Positions 47,199-60,176 of a DNA stretch of 64,000 nucleotides are shown in pieces. The stretch is from Austropuccinia psidii. Lineage: Eukaryota; Basidiomycota; Pucciniomycetes; Pucciniales; Sphaerophragmiaceae. A program made the position numbers and the translations under genes. Position 1 is the first letter of the stretch. Each line of letters begins with the position of its first letter. The stretch is from assembly GCA_023105745.1 (NCBI GenBank), contig JALGQZ010000013.1:501001-565000 (forward strand). The letters are read 5' to 3'. The notes beneath the pieces were generated by a model. It saw only the letters and a program-made list of their open reading frames with translations. It searched no databases and was not told where the DNA came from.

Positions 47199-47239
47199 TG
47201 TCACAACCATGGCAATCACCCTCTTGGACCTCCATATGG
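46201..47239 (+). repeat. ~577-bp tandem duplication of LTR edge plus flank
   Basis: 46201-46676 and 46795-47239 share AATCATAAAAGAAT, TATGGTCTGAAAGTTAAGTT, GAAAAGGTGTAAAATGAAAT, TGATTAAGTGCTGTTGTCTC and TGTCACAACCATGG. Both copies include about 45 bp of the LTR 5' end, so the duplication post-dates the LTR insertion. Confidence 0.85.
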
Positions 47240-48626
47240 CATATCAATGCCATATCCAACTTATGTCAATTTGGCCATATCCATAATTCTTGGCCAAATT
47301 GGCCATTTCATCTTTCCTAGCCTTTTATGGCCATTTCACCATCTGGGGTCAACTTGGCCCCTTCATCATCATCAGGCCATTCCTGGCCAGTCTTTGCTTT
47401 TGGGCACTCTTAGGTATTTTACAGTAAACAGGGAAAATACAGCCCAAAGGACTGTATTTGTCTTTTTATGCTTTAAATACAGCTTTGCGCATTTTGGTGT
47501 ATTCATCCATTTTATGCCATCTTCTCATGTAATATGGGAAATATGCCCAAATTTCTATATTAGGCTATTTGGGGATTAATTTACAGATTTTTGCATTTTT
47601 TGTGCACTTTGCACAAATACAGTTTTAAGACTTTATAAGCTGTATTTGGCCCCAAACCCAAAAAACAATTTTTCACCTCTGAAGCCACCCAAAATCCAAT
47701 TTTTACTCTAATCCTCCTGGCATAAATGGTGCTATACACCATTATGCATCTTTTTCACCAGCAATCCAATGGCACCAATATCAAAGGGTTATTTCAACAT
47801 TCCATAAAGTAATCAAGGCATCATTTCACCCAGAGGATTAATCAAGTCTCAAGGACAAATGTCACTCTCAAATATCAATGACACCATCAAGCAGTCATTG
47901 CATATTCTCATTCACAGTATTCTTCCAAGGGAATACTGACAGTTAATTCTCAAGGGATATTCAAGAGGTAGTTCCAAAAAAATCTTTCAAGTGTAAATGC
48001 TCCATTAATCCACCTTGGAAACCACATTCATTCAATACAGTCCGGATTCATCAAGACCTGTATTACAATCATACACCATGGGAAGATCATTCAACACAGT
48101 TCATTTATCAATTTGGCAAGGTATACATTCCATCAGGAAATCAATACAGATTCAAGTATTCAATACAGATCAGCTGACAGCCTGAAGGAGTCCAGCTCTC
48201 AGATTTTCACATATAACAGCCTCCTTTGACCCTGGGGAGCTTTTCCCCCTGTTAATTAATATATTTTGATTTTATTTTATCTTTATTTATCTTTTCATTT
48301 TGTTAAATGAATACTGATATTATCAAGTAAGTCATTTATCACCTTTTCTTTTCTTTCTTTTCCTGTCAGTGGATATCAGTAGTTGTATATTATACTAATT
48401 TCATTTTTCATTCTGGCAGGTTGAAACAGTGATTAAGGACTTACTTGGTTGGCTCTTTGGCCATTTGAGTTCCTTTTCTCTTATTACATCTCATATTGTA
48501 CTTGCATATTTCTTAGAGAAATTTATTCTTCTTTCATTTTTATCTTCAATATTTGGAGTCTTCCAAGTGAGTTCCCTGATTACTGAGTTCCAGGCAACTC
48601 TTGTTATCCCCAAGAGCCCTATGAAA
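47199..48626 (+). mobile_element. Solo LTR related to the LTR at 1298-2059
   Basis: Begins TGTCACAACCATGGC, similar to TGTAACAACCATCC at the other LTR's start. Its 3' third matches that LTR closely (CCCTGGGGAGCTTTTCCCCC, TTCTGGCAGGTTGAAACAGTG, ACTGAGTTCCAGGC, AAGAGCCCTATGA). It is about twice as long because the U3 half (47240-48150) is unrelated or expanded. Many CATT/CAATACAG words lie at 47760-48170. No internal region follows, so it is a solo or truncated LTR. Confidence 0.7.
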
Positions 48627-51600
48627 GTAAAGAACTATTGTCTTATTGTAAATGAGTTTTGCCCCAGTTTTAAAAGGTTTTTGACCATTTGTCAACTTTA
48701 GCTTGGATTGTTTCAAAAAAGTAAGCCAAATGACTAAGATAATTTTACTTTGTAAGATATCAGAACATCAAAGGCATAAGTGAAAAAAAATGATCAACAC
48801 ACTTATTGGTGGAGTTTTTAGAAGCCAGCCAAGATTCAATTTAAAGCTGGATTATTTAAATTCATTTTTCAAATTCACTTTTCAAGTAATTTAGTCTACC
48901 TTCCCATTCTATTTGCCTACTGGAAATGTGTGAATTGAAAATAGGCTAAACTCACTTTACAAACTATAAAAAAATTAAATAAAAAAAAATGGAATAAGAA
49001 AATTTAATAATAATATAAATCTAAGTTGTTTTTTTTCTTTTGAAAAAAACCATTAGTTATGTTAATTAAAAGTGCTCTAAGAGCAAAATACTCAAATAAA
49101 TAAAAATAAAAACTTTTCTTTTTGGGATTTAAAAGGATATAATGAAATTCTCATCTATAAAAAAGATTAAATTTCATTTTATGATGATGAATTTTTAAAT
49201 AAAGAAATCAGACTTACTGTTATGTATAAAATTGATTAGCTGTTAGATTCCGGATATATCCTGAGTGAATATTTTGTATAATAATAAAAGATCCTTTTGA
49301 TCAATATTCCAAGTTTTCCTTTCCCTACTACTAAGTAATGTACAATATGAATTGAATTAGAATTCTTAATGGTTAGTGAGGGTAGCTACTGAAATGGAAA
49401 TTGATACCATAAGTGAAGGAGAAGATGAAGTATATTTACCATAAAAAAACATCACGATCAAAAGGAAGTAAATATTTCCTAAATATATCCAAATTTTAAA
49501 GGTTAAACTACTTGAAAAAATTGTTTTTCTTTTCCCAATACTTGAAGCAACATTTCTTTATTTTTAATTTTAATCAAATTAATTAGAATACCTTGGAATT
49601 CTTAACCATCATGTTTCTTATGTTCATAAAAATGAGATTTCTGATAATAATTATGTATTTTAAAATAAGTATTATAACAAAATATATAATTTATAAAAAA
49701 TATCATCTCTGTCTAAAAAACTCTTTGAAAATATAAAGTCTTCAATTGAGGACTAAGATTTATATATCAATCTTTTACTTTTAAATTAAATTCTAAGGTT
49801 AGATTTAATAATATAGAAAGCTCTTTTTCTCATCTCATTTAAATTTTTTCAAATTTTCAAATTTCTAAATACCCTTCATGTTTCATTAAAATTATTTTTA
49901 ATTTGAATTTTTACTGTTATCATTTATTTTCTTTTAGGAGAATTTTTCATCCAAAAAAAAAAAAGAGTTTTGGGGGTTTAATTATAATACACTTTTTTTA
50001 GTTTTAATAAATAGAAAATACTTTTAATATCTTTACTTTCAAATGCTTGATATATCTTGAAATAAAATAAAAAATTGAGATTTTATTTAATTATTTCTTA
50101 AAAAACAGAAATTTAATTTTCTTTTTTTTTTTTTGAAAAAAATTAACTTTTAATTTATTATTTTTTTTTTCATTTTTCAAGTTCAAATATACTCTTTTTT
50201 TTCTCTTTTTGTTATAGATTATTCTACTTTATTAATTTTTTTTAAACCTCATTTATTTTTGTTTTTTATATTACTATTATCTTTTTTCTTGATCTAATAT
50301 TTTTTCAATTTAGTTCAAAATATTATATTATTTAATTTACTTTTAATAATAAAGTTTATCAATAATCATTACCTATTTATTTCTTTTCTTTATCCTTTTT
50401 CTAAAAAATTATTTTTTTAATCTTGAAATTTTGTTTTATTATTATTTTTGTGTATTTCTACTTTTTGTATTATTTTTTTTGATATTTATTTTCATTTATG
50501 TATAGTTTTAATTTAATATTTTGAAAAAAAAAAATGATTTTTTTTTAATTGTTTTTTGAAGTTCAAAAATTTTAATTTTAATTTTTTGATTTTTAATTTT
50601 ACTTAAAATTTCATTTTATGAATTTAAAACATTAATTTCATTTATTTCAAAAATATTATAAAATTTTTCAAAAAAAAAAAACAACAATTTTTTCAATGGT
50701 TTTATAAATTTTTAAGATTTGAAAAACAATTTCATGAAAAAACAATAAAAAAAAAAGACAAGTCAATTAAAAGAAGAAAAATAAATTAAAAATGAACTTG
50801 AAAGTAAAAAATTCCTTTAAAAATTTGGAATGAAAAAAAATAACTTAATGAAATAAATAAAAAATTTGTATATAAAAATAATTAAAATTGAAATGATTAA
50901 ATGATATCAATAATTATCATGAGCTCAATGCGAATTATATATTTTAATTAATTGAAAATAAAATGATAAAAAAAATTATAAAAAACCAAGCTCAATAAGA
51001 AAAATATGAATTATTTTAAATTAAAAAAGTCACAATAATCATAAAGTGAAGAATTGAAATAATAATAAATAAAAAATGAAAAACTAATAATTAATAAAAA
51101 AAATGGAAATAAAAATAATAAAGTTATAAAACTTTGATAAAAGCATAAAAATGGAAATGAAAAGGTATAAATCTAAGTTCAATTAAGATAATTCAAAGGA
51201 AAAAAGAAAACTAACTGAGATTAGGAATAATGTCATAATAAATTATGAAAGGAAGAATACAAGAAAATATCAAATTAACTTAATATTAAAAATTACAGCA
51301 AAATGAATTTGAATTGAATAAGCTATGTTATTTTAAGCCAAAATAAGGAAATTGATTTGTAAAAAATAATGAAAAAAAAACATATCAAAAAACACATGGA
51401 TTGGAGAGAATAAGATGGAGAAATAAATACAAATAGAAGAAAAAATGTATAAAATAGAAAGTTTTATCTTAAAAATAAACAAAATAATGATGATTACAAC
51501 ATAAAAATATTAAGAAAAATATGAATAATCATATGAAAGAATATCAATGGTAATGAAAAAAATAAAATCATATAATTAGAGATTTCAACTACGGATGGAA

Positions 51601-53173
51601 ATTCCTCTTAGAAAAATCTAAAGAATGAGAAATTCAATAAAATGAAGAGATTAATATACAATGAAATTGATTTACAAGAGATATTAAAAGTAAGGAAAAT
51701 AAATTTCAAAAGGGATATTTTATAATAAAAAAAAGATGGTTTTTTTTCAAGAAAAATTATAATTGTAAATATAAAAGAACAAAGATAAATAAAGAGGGGC
51801 TTAATCAAAATAAATTTGGTACAAATTATTTTACCCAATATTACCTTAAAATAAGGTATAAAGAGATCATATTGAAAAATCAAATTGAGAAATTATCTAA
51901 TGGGATATTTATAACCTGATTAGGTACACTAATAAAGTATTTTAACAATGCTTTTTTCAAATATTATATTTTAATGACATAAATTTTATGTAAATCTCAA
52001 AATAATTGATCATTCTATGAACTTGGAGAATATATGTACAAAGGGACTTTTTGACATAAAATTCAACTTTAAAAGGAATTTTCTCCATTTTTTGTGTCAA
52101 AAATCTGAATTTATGAATTGGGTTAATTTTATTACAATTAAAGATAATGAGTTTTTATATAGGAAGTAGAATCTTGATTTTTAATTTATTCAATGAAAAA
52201 AGCTTAAAATATCTCAGATTTTCTAATTTATTCCAAATTATGGAAGAGTAATACTAATTCAAAAATTCAATTAAATAAAGTTTTTCAATAGATATATTAT
52301 CTGATATATAAGCTAATCTTAATTTGACTGTCCCAAAAGACTTAGGTATTGAAATTGAAAATTCATTTTCTCATAAATTATTATATGATTCCTCACTACT
52401 ACTGTATGCCATAGACATACCTATTCCTGTATCTGTATCTGAAAATTTCCATATTAAGGAAATTATTTTGAATTCATATGCCAAGTCATTTAGTTATTAC
52501 TGTGAATTCAAATATTTAAATGCTTGAAGACAAGTTGGATGTGAAATTATTCATTGTATTAAAATATGGCTTGAATTTAAATTTCTGGTAAATTCCCTCA
52601 AAAATTATTGAAACTCGCTTCACACTCACTTTAATACCATATTTGAGAAAGTTTTCATAAACCAATCAAATGGGTGCTCAAATTGAAAGCCCCAGTAAGA
52701 GATATCTAATGGTACTAACAGAATTAAGATAGCATGAAAATTACAGAAGTTATGGATAAGATTAAGCCAAATAAGGCTGAAAAAAATATTCACCTCCCAT
52801 ACAGCTTCTACAGGTTTAGTGTGAGATACCTAAAGTTGGGTCTTTTTGAAAAGAAAACAATAAGGAATTTTTGATGGTGCCACTTATTTCCTCATAACCC
52901 ATTTAGAACAAAAGTTATGGAGAAAACAAACTCTATACAGCATGTAAGAAAAATTGATATCTGAATAATGGAATTTAAAATTGGCATAACCTTCAAATTT
53001 AAATCATAAAAATACAAAATGAGACACTATTTTTTAAAAAGAACTCAGGGCTACACAATGTGTCAAATTCTAGCTCATTATTTTCAAAATGAAAAATTTA
53101 GAACAGTTTGAAGGTTAAAATCCTAATACTGTGGGATACTATCCCATATTTTTGAATATGAGGTGTCAATTCT
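48627..53173. other. Long AT-rich intergenic stretch
   Basis: 4.5 kb without a supportable gene. 49860-50650 is T-dominated on the plus strand and 50690-51600 is A-dominated. 52550-53170 is more complex and looks like old repeat sequence (several short phrases, no coding frame). Confidence 0.55.
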
Positions 53174-55000
53174 TGTGAGCCTTAGATGTATTTTCATATA
53201 CCCAAAAGACCACAAATGATAAATTAAGATACAAATATAAATAAAATAAATTTATTTATATTATGAAAATAAAAATTGAAATATAAATACAAATTTATAT
53301 TTAAAAATAGAAATTTAATTATAATTTAAAAATAAAATTACAATAAAATTTAAAATTATGAAAATACATTTTTACTTGTAAAAATTAAGTAAAAATGAAT
53401 TTTTAATAAAAATTATGAAATTAAAATATTTTTAGTAAAACGTTATATAAAATATATTATAAATTTTTATTCAATAAATAAACATAAAAAAAATTATCAC
53501 ACCATTGGATTCCTCATAAAAAATAAAGTGGGGTCACTTCTGGATGAAATTTCTGTAACTCAACTCTAAATAAGCTTAAATTAAGTTTTTAGTATTTTTT
53601 GTACAAAAGTATGAAAATACTCAAAATCTTAATTCAATTCACACCACATGTGGTGTTAACCATCAATTTTTGTGTTAAAATTGAGGTGTTGTGTTTTGTT
53701 TAGAAGTTTTGAGGAATTGAAGTATTTTCAATTGAAATGTAAAAATGTGTGCGTGTATTACGTAAGTGAACTTTAATTTACATATGAGGTATCAATTATT
53801 GCAGATGTGTAATTTAAAAACTCAATTGAATTACACATGTAAATTATAATTGTATTACATGATGAGGAATTAAAGAAAAAATAAATTGCAAAGATTAATT
53901 CTGGGGGGAAAAGACACTCTAGCTCTAAGGGGGAGCTAGACCCCCAAAATCCTTGCTGACTGGCGTGGGATGTCAAAATCCACGCAAAATTTCATTAATT
54001 TTGGCCTGGAATTGAGTCACAGGGTCTGTGACTCAATTGATGATGAGGTTTTGATACCAACAAGGGTAGTTTTAGCTGCTGCCAAGAGGGTAAAACTACC
54101 CTTAAGTTAAAACAATGTTAGTAAAAACAGTTTGAACGGATTTCTACGCCTATTACACACATTCTGACGTGTTTTGAAGGCTCTAGACCAGGTATTGCTA
54201 TAGTAATGGCTGATCTAAGGGTCTAAAATGGCTAAAAATAGCAAAAAATGGCTTAAACCAGCCCCTTTTTGGTATAAACCAGGGTTAAATGATGCCATAA
54301 TTGGCTTTTCTGTTTTCAGACTGTTTTTCACGACTGAAAAGAGTAAATTTTACTTTTGGAGCAAGAAAATTGATGGCTATAAAAGAATGTCTTCTTTGTC
54401 CCACTTTTCTCTTCATGTTAGAATCCTTTCCTTTTATAATTAGTTTAAACACTGTTAAACCAATCAATAAAAGATTCCAACCACCCTTTTTTAGACATTT
54501 TGAACCTTTTAATAACATGAAAAACCTATTATAATCATTGTTTGCAACTCTTATAATCATTTTTACCCCTGAACCACCCCAAAAGTGAATTAAAGCATCT
54601 TTCATCACTGTTAACTTTGTCACTTTGTTTCCAAATTCACTCTGGTCACTTTTGGGCTTTTTTTCTCTTTAAATATCTTTTTAAAGACTTTGTTATTTAA
54701 TTAATTGCTTGAAGTTCTTTGCTCAATTAATTCAAATTGAAATTGCTCTTGAAGAAATTTCTTTTGTAGCCTTAAATATCTCTTGTAGAGTATTTTTGGA
54801 TAAATCTTTACTGTTGGTAAAACAATAAATTTTTATTATATTATTGTTTTATACTTGAAAAGTTAAAAACAATAAAATTGGCGTGTTTTCTCTTTAAAAA
54901 TACTATTTATTACTATTTTTAAATAATTTTACCTTATACAAATTTTGAGGAAAGGAAAAGTATTTGATATTTTATCAAAGTTTCATATCCACACCTTACA
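53174..55000 (+). mobile_element. LTR D: solo LTR of the A family (1827 bp)
   Basis: Starts TGTGAGCCTTAGATG and ends CATATCCACACCTTACA, the best-preserved termini of the family here. All family landmarks are present, including the TATA box at 54378. Flanking pentamers are ATTCT (53169-53173) and GTTCT (55001-55005), a 5-bp target duplication with one change. No internal region is attached, so it arose by LTR-LTR recombination. Confidence 0.88.
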
Positions 55001-55625
55001 GTTCTAAAAAGGAGCTTTTTCATTCTTCAATAGCTAACACTTGTATCTTTATTGGGTACTTCTACTGGATATTTACAGAATTCTATGCATTGTACATGTC
55101 AGAAGAGGGCTATGTGGTTCTCAAAGAAAACCTTTTACCCTGTATTTGTGAAAACTGCCCAGATGTGGTTTCAAAACCACATCTGAGACAAATAAAGATT
55201 ATAAAGGGTGTGTATTAGCCAAAAAACTGCCCTCAGAAGTGAAAATATATTTATTACTTTCATATGGTAAGGATTAATGGTCCTTTCACCCAATTCCAGG
55301 ATCAAAAGGGACCTTTCTCTACCCAAAAGAGAAGCACCCATCCTGATCTTGAATTTTTATGTAGTAAAACTGTTTAACAGAATTTATAATATTAGAAAAA
55401 TAAACAGGTATGATTATAATCTTAATTATTGTAGTCTTTATTACAATAAATCAATTGATAGAAACTGGCCCTTGGGATTTCAGTAGCACTCACCATCAAT
55501 ATTCCTCTATAGTAAAACCCTGAATAACTTAAATAAATAGTTTGAATATTTGATATCTATGTCACAGTAAGAGTTAAATATGTAAATAATCTTTATCTCA
55601 CCTTATATTAGACTAAGACTGACAT
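55001..55625. other. Unassigned DNA between LTR D and element E
   Basis: A frame open to 55216 reads MSEEGYVVLKENLLPCICEN and continues CPDVVSKPHL. The Cys cluster (CxCxxC) is suggestive, but I do not recognise a family. The right part should contain the 5' LTR of element E, ending near 55625 (ACTGACAT), but its start was not found. Confidence 0.4.
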
Positions 55626-55635
55626 TTTGGGGGCC
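55626..55635 (+). other. Candidate primer-binding site of element E
   Basis: TTTGGGGGCC, identical to the sites at 16062 and 62852, followed by TGGCCATGTTTTTTG. Marks the start of the internal region of element E. Confidence 0.5.
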
Positions 55636-56100
55636 TGGCCATGTTTTTTGAACTTATTTTTGACTTTTTGGTGTAAAAGTGAGCAATTTCTTTATTTTAT
55701 CTTTTAGTCTTATCACTATTGTTATTTTTTAGCATGAAAAATTACGTTCAAATAAGATATATATATAATTTTTCCCCATGGTATATAATCTTATAAAATT
55801 GTTTTTTTTTTTTCATTTTTTGATGTGGCTTAACTATAATTTAATTACCATTGATAAAACTGGGTGTGTTTCTGATATCAAAACACTAAGAACCTTATAA
55901 AAATACCTTTTTAAACAGAAAGAATATTTCTGTAATGTAAGTAACAGTATCAGATGCATGGTTGAACATATTTATAATTTCAATTTTCCATTACATAGCC
56001 ACTTGTAAGATTAATTTTTTTTATTTACAAGTTGATATGTGAGATATTTTGGATACAGTAGTAAACCATACATCCACAAAACAGGATTTTTGATGTAAAA

Positions 56101-57300
56101 TTGATAAATTCAATAATAAAGGAGCCTAAAACCAGAGTACTGGAAGGATATGTGTCAAGTTCTTCAGATCCACCAACTCCTCAAGGCAAGAGGTTCAAAC
56201 TAGATTCACACTGGGAAGAGCTTGGTGCAGGCTTCCAGAAAATATGTCTCAAAGAGATATCTTTCCAGGACCTTGTTGTGATCACCCAAAGGCTGTAATA
56301 CCAACAGGAAATTCACACTACTGGAGGAAAGGGAATTCAGGAAAAGGGAGATTAAAGCCACTATCCAAGCCATAGAAGAACAGTTGAATCAGAAAGAGCA
56401 TACTCTGATTCCTTCAGGCTCACAAGGAGTAAACCAACCAGACTACCCAGTGGCTTCACACAACTCAAGAAACCAAAAATAAGTGGCCAAGAGTCACAAT
56501 TCTTCAAAATCCCAGGTAGTTTCCAGGAGAAGAGAAGAATAAAAGGGAAAAAACAAGACTTCTTTCAGAAAAAGGAAGAAAAAGTCAGACCCAATTATTC
56601 AGAAGCTGTTGGACTTAGTGAAAGAAGCTTATGAGATCCAGAATTAGGTGTAAAGAATATTGATAAAATAAGTAGCCCTAATATTAGAAATAATATCCCC
56701 CCTCATAATGAACATAATGCTTTTACAACTGAGAGTAAAATTAAAATCAATTCACTGTGGTCACAAATATCTCAATTTTCAGCAAAAACTAAAAAAGAGT
56801 TTGGAAGAATCAATTACAAAATTTCAAGGTTACAAGAGGTTAATACCTCCAAAACCAAAAATATCCATACTTTTCAAGTCTACCATACTAAACTAAGCAA
56901 AGCCTCAGAGGAGACCAACAAAAGACCAAAAAAAGTTAAGAGGAACAATATCACTGCAAGGGGGACAGGTAATACCTGTATCAAGACATGAACAAATTGT
57001 TCAATGTCTCCAAAAACATAAAAACCCCAAAACAAGGCCATGTTTCTGGAAGCACTTCATACCACCAAAAGGACATAAAAACAGATGCCCCAATTTACAA
57101 TAAGAAAAGGTACCCATCACAATACCAAAATTGAGATAATATGACTTATTCAAGGAAGGAATCACTAAAGCAGCTTCCAGAAAAAGAAATCCTGTCATAA
57201 TTGTGGATCCGCATGCCACTATGCCAACAAATGTCCAAATAAAAAGAAGGAAATCTATTCCATTGAACAAGTCCAAGGGTAAGAAATTCAAGCAGAAGAA
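56101..57300 (+). pseudogene. gag relic of gypsy element E
   Basis: The first piece reads KEPKTRVLEGYVSSSSDPPT, then KRFKLDSHWEELGAGFQKIC, and stops at 56296. Further pieces follow in shifted frames (TTESKIKINSLWSQISQFS near 56725, INYKISRLQEVNTSK near 56810). The zinc knuckle at 57193-57234 is intact (CHNCGSACHYANKC, C-x2-C-x4-H-x4-C). The text is of the A. psidii-type gag class that is distinct from elements A and F. Confidence 0.7.
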
Positions 57301-59829
57301 TTTGACTCTTACTCTATGGGTAATTGCATCAGAGAAAATGTTGATGATGAACAAGACCCAATAACAGAATTTCTGGTGGAGTACCAAGAGGAAACCCAGT
57401 TAGAAATCCAGGACATACAGCTGAAAGCAAGATTACCACAAGATACCAACAACAAAAATTTGTGCAAACATACACAAGATGAACATAAATTTCTAGTTAA
57501 ACCCACCAAAGGAATTTCATATATTCATTGTAAAGCCATTAAGATGACTGTTTGTGTTGATAATTCTCAACACCTATTGATCAATGACAGTGATTCCCAC
57601 TCCTCAATAGTGGCCAAATATTATTTGGAAAAGCAATTTCCAAATTGAAAAAGCCAAATCTTGCCAACCAAGGAAAAGAATCTCAAGAGTGCATCAGAAA
57701 GTATGACCTCTGTAGGGACTATTATCAAAGAAATAATAATAAGCCATAGAAAAGGTAATATTAGACTCAACCTAGAGTTTTTTAGTGCTGGAGGAAGCCC
57801 ATATCCAAGGATTCCTATTGGGAAAAGACTACCAAAGGATGTATGGAATTGAGATTTAAAACAGTAAATACAGGAATTTTACCATAGGTACCAACAAGGA
57901 AAAGGAATTTTTCCTTGATATGTAACAATTATCAAACCAAAAACCCTTAAAAAAGATACTCAATGAGTTTAAGGTGGGGAAATTCAATTATTTATTCACT
58001 AGTAAACACAATCTTAGTCTACTAAAAATCCTGAGGAAGAACAGACCAGCTTTTGAAATAGGAGAAGAGCCTTTGGGAAAGATTAGATGCCATGATATAG
58101 AGTTATATTTGGATGTGGAAACACCTAATCCATGCATTCTGAGAATTCCTCCATATCCAACAATTTTGAAAGCTAGAGAAGAAATTGAAAGATATAACAA
58201 TAAACTTCTAGATATGGATGTCATGAGAAAGATTGGGAACAATGAAATATTTGAAGTAACCAGAAATCGTCCTGATAACTTGGAATGATGGAAAATCTAG
58301 ATTGTGACGAGACTTCAGAGCACTGAACAGCTACACTAAGGCTGAAAGATACCCTATACCAAGGATAACACATTCCCTGGACAAATTGGCAAAAGCCAAA
58401 TACATTACAAAGATGGAGTGTATGAAAGGGTTTTACCAAAATTGAGTTAAGCCAAACTCCATGAAGCTACTCAGAATGATATGAAATATGGGTATTTATG
58501 AGTATACCAGGAATCCATTTGGCATCAAGAATGCACCAGCCCACTTTCAAAGGATGATTAACACAATATTTCAAGAGGAAATATTAGAAGGCTGGATGGT
58601 GGTATACATTTATGATATCATCATATATTCAGAGACATTGGAAGACCATATTCAATACATAGACAGAGTCCTGAGTAAGTGCACACCCCTTAATCTAAAA
58701 ATTTCACTTAAAAATGGAATTTTGGCAAACAAGAACCATTGGAGATGGGACATAAGGTCTCAGGCCTTAGCTTGGACATAGAATTAAACAAAGTAGCAGA
58801 AGTACTGCATAAGCCAGTGCCAAGAATCATAAAGGAAAAGAAATATTTCTTAGGGCTTGCTAGCTACTACAGAAGCCACATCAAAAATGTTTCCCAAATA
58901 ACTAGCAGCTTATAAAATTCATGTTCAAAATATTTAGCTTTTGAGATTAAAAAGGAAAGCAGGAATGTATATGAGAGGATAAAGCATGAACTCACTACTT
59001 CACCTGTCCTTATGTTACCTGATTTTGAAATTCAATTTACATTTTACATAAATGCAGCTTGCAGTCAACAAGTAGGAGCAGCCCTTTACCAGAGACAAAT
59101 AATAGATGGTGAACCTAGAGAAGGGGTAACCTGCTATATCTCCCAGTGACTGAAAGATTCAGAGACCAGGTATGGAGAAAATAAGACAGAATTTTTATGT
59201 CTAGTATGGGCTCTAAAAAACTTGATTATAATTTGGAGGGTTCAGTATTTGAAGTATATGTGGACTGTGCTACACTCAAGTCTTTGCTCAACATGAAGAC
59301 TACCAATAGGCATATGTTGAGGTTGCAAATAGCCATCCATGAATATAGAGGAAATATGACCATAATATACAAAGAAGGTAAAAGACACACCAATAAAGAT
59401 GGCCTGAGTAGATGGCCATTAGATAATTTCAAGAGAAACCCAGCTTATTACTCAAAGGTAGCTGCCAAAATACCTATACGTTTCATGGAAATAGATAGGA
59501 TGAGAAACTTCTAATCATCAGAATGGAAACCAGGAAGTGGTACCCTAGATAATGACCATAATAAAACAGAGGAGACAGAAAAACCCATATTCGGGATGAG
59601 CTCCTCTTAACTCCATAGTGAATTCTTCAATTCAGTTAATAAGTATTATGCACAACAAAAACAGTGTAGCATATGAATGTCACTCCTGCAACAAAAGTAC
59701 AGGAGTGTAGAACTGGAATCCCAGTTAGAGAAACATTGGTTGAGGGAATATAAGGACAAAGAATTATTTCTTATAGATGGACTCCTTTATCACAGAGAGA
59801 AACACACTAGTGCCCTCACAGTGATAGAC

Positions 59830-59946
59830 TGTCACATGGTGGAATGTGATCTACAACTTGCCAGTATTAATCAGTCTTTCAACCGGTTTAATAGCCTTTT
59901 TGGTAAGAGTTCCCTTTTCTGAGGTCTGGCAGACAGCATTGTGACA
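59830..59946 (+). repeat. Left LTR of the TRIM
   Basis: 117 bp, ends TGTCACA/TGTGACA, preceded by TAGAC. Contains AACCGGTTTAATAGCC. Confidence 0.9.
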
Positions 59947-60176
59947 ATAAACCGGTTACCAACATCATGGGTTTGATTCCGGTTGGAGACAAGAGGTGGT
60001 CTCAATCAAACAACCAGAAATCACTGGGTTTTCCGCTCCATTGGCGTACAAGGGTTCCGCCCCTTGGGGGTTCCTTGTAGGCTCCTGTTGTGACTAATGT
60101 AACTCTATGAGGGAGACATGGGTAATACCATCAGTTACATGCACTTTGGGACACAGTGCCCTAAACCCGGGGGTAC

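Noticed and set aside
51608..51883. 91-codon minus-strand frame
   Set aside because: Phe/Ile/Lys-only composition as expected from AT-rich DNA, no motif, no splice context.
57001..57387. 128-codon minus-strand frame in element E
   Set aside because: Antisense of gag/protease sequence that includes the intact CCHC knuckle on the plus strand.
59947..60000. A tRNA gene in the TRIM interior
   Set aside because: Only a B-box-like word is present. No acceptor stem, A-box or anticodon arm can be folded by eye.
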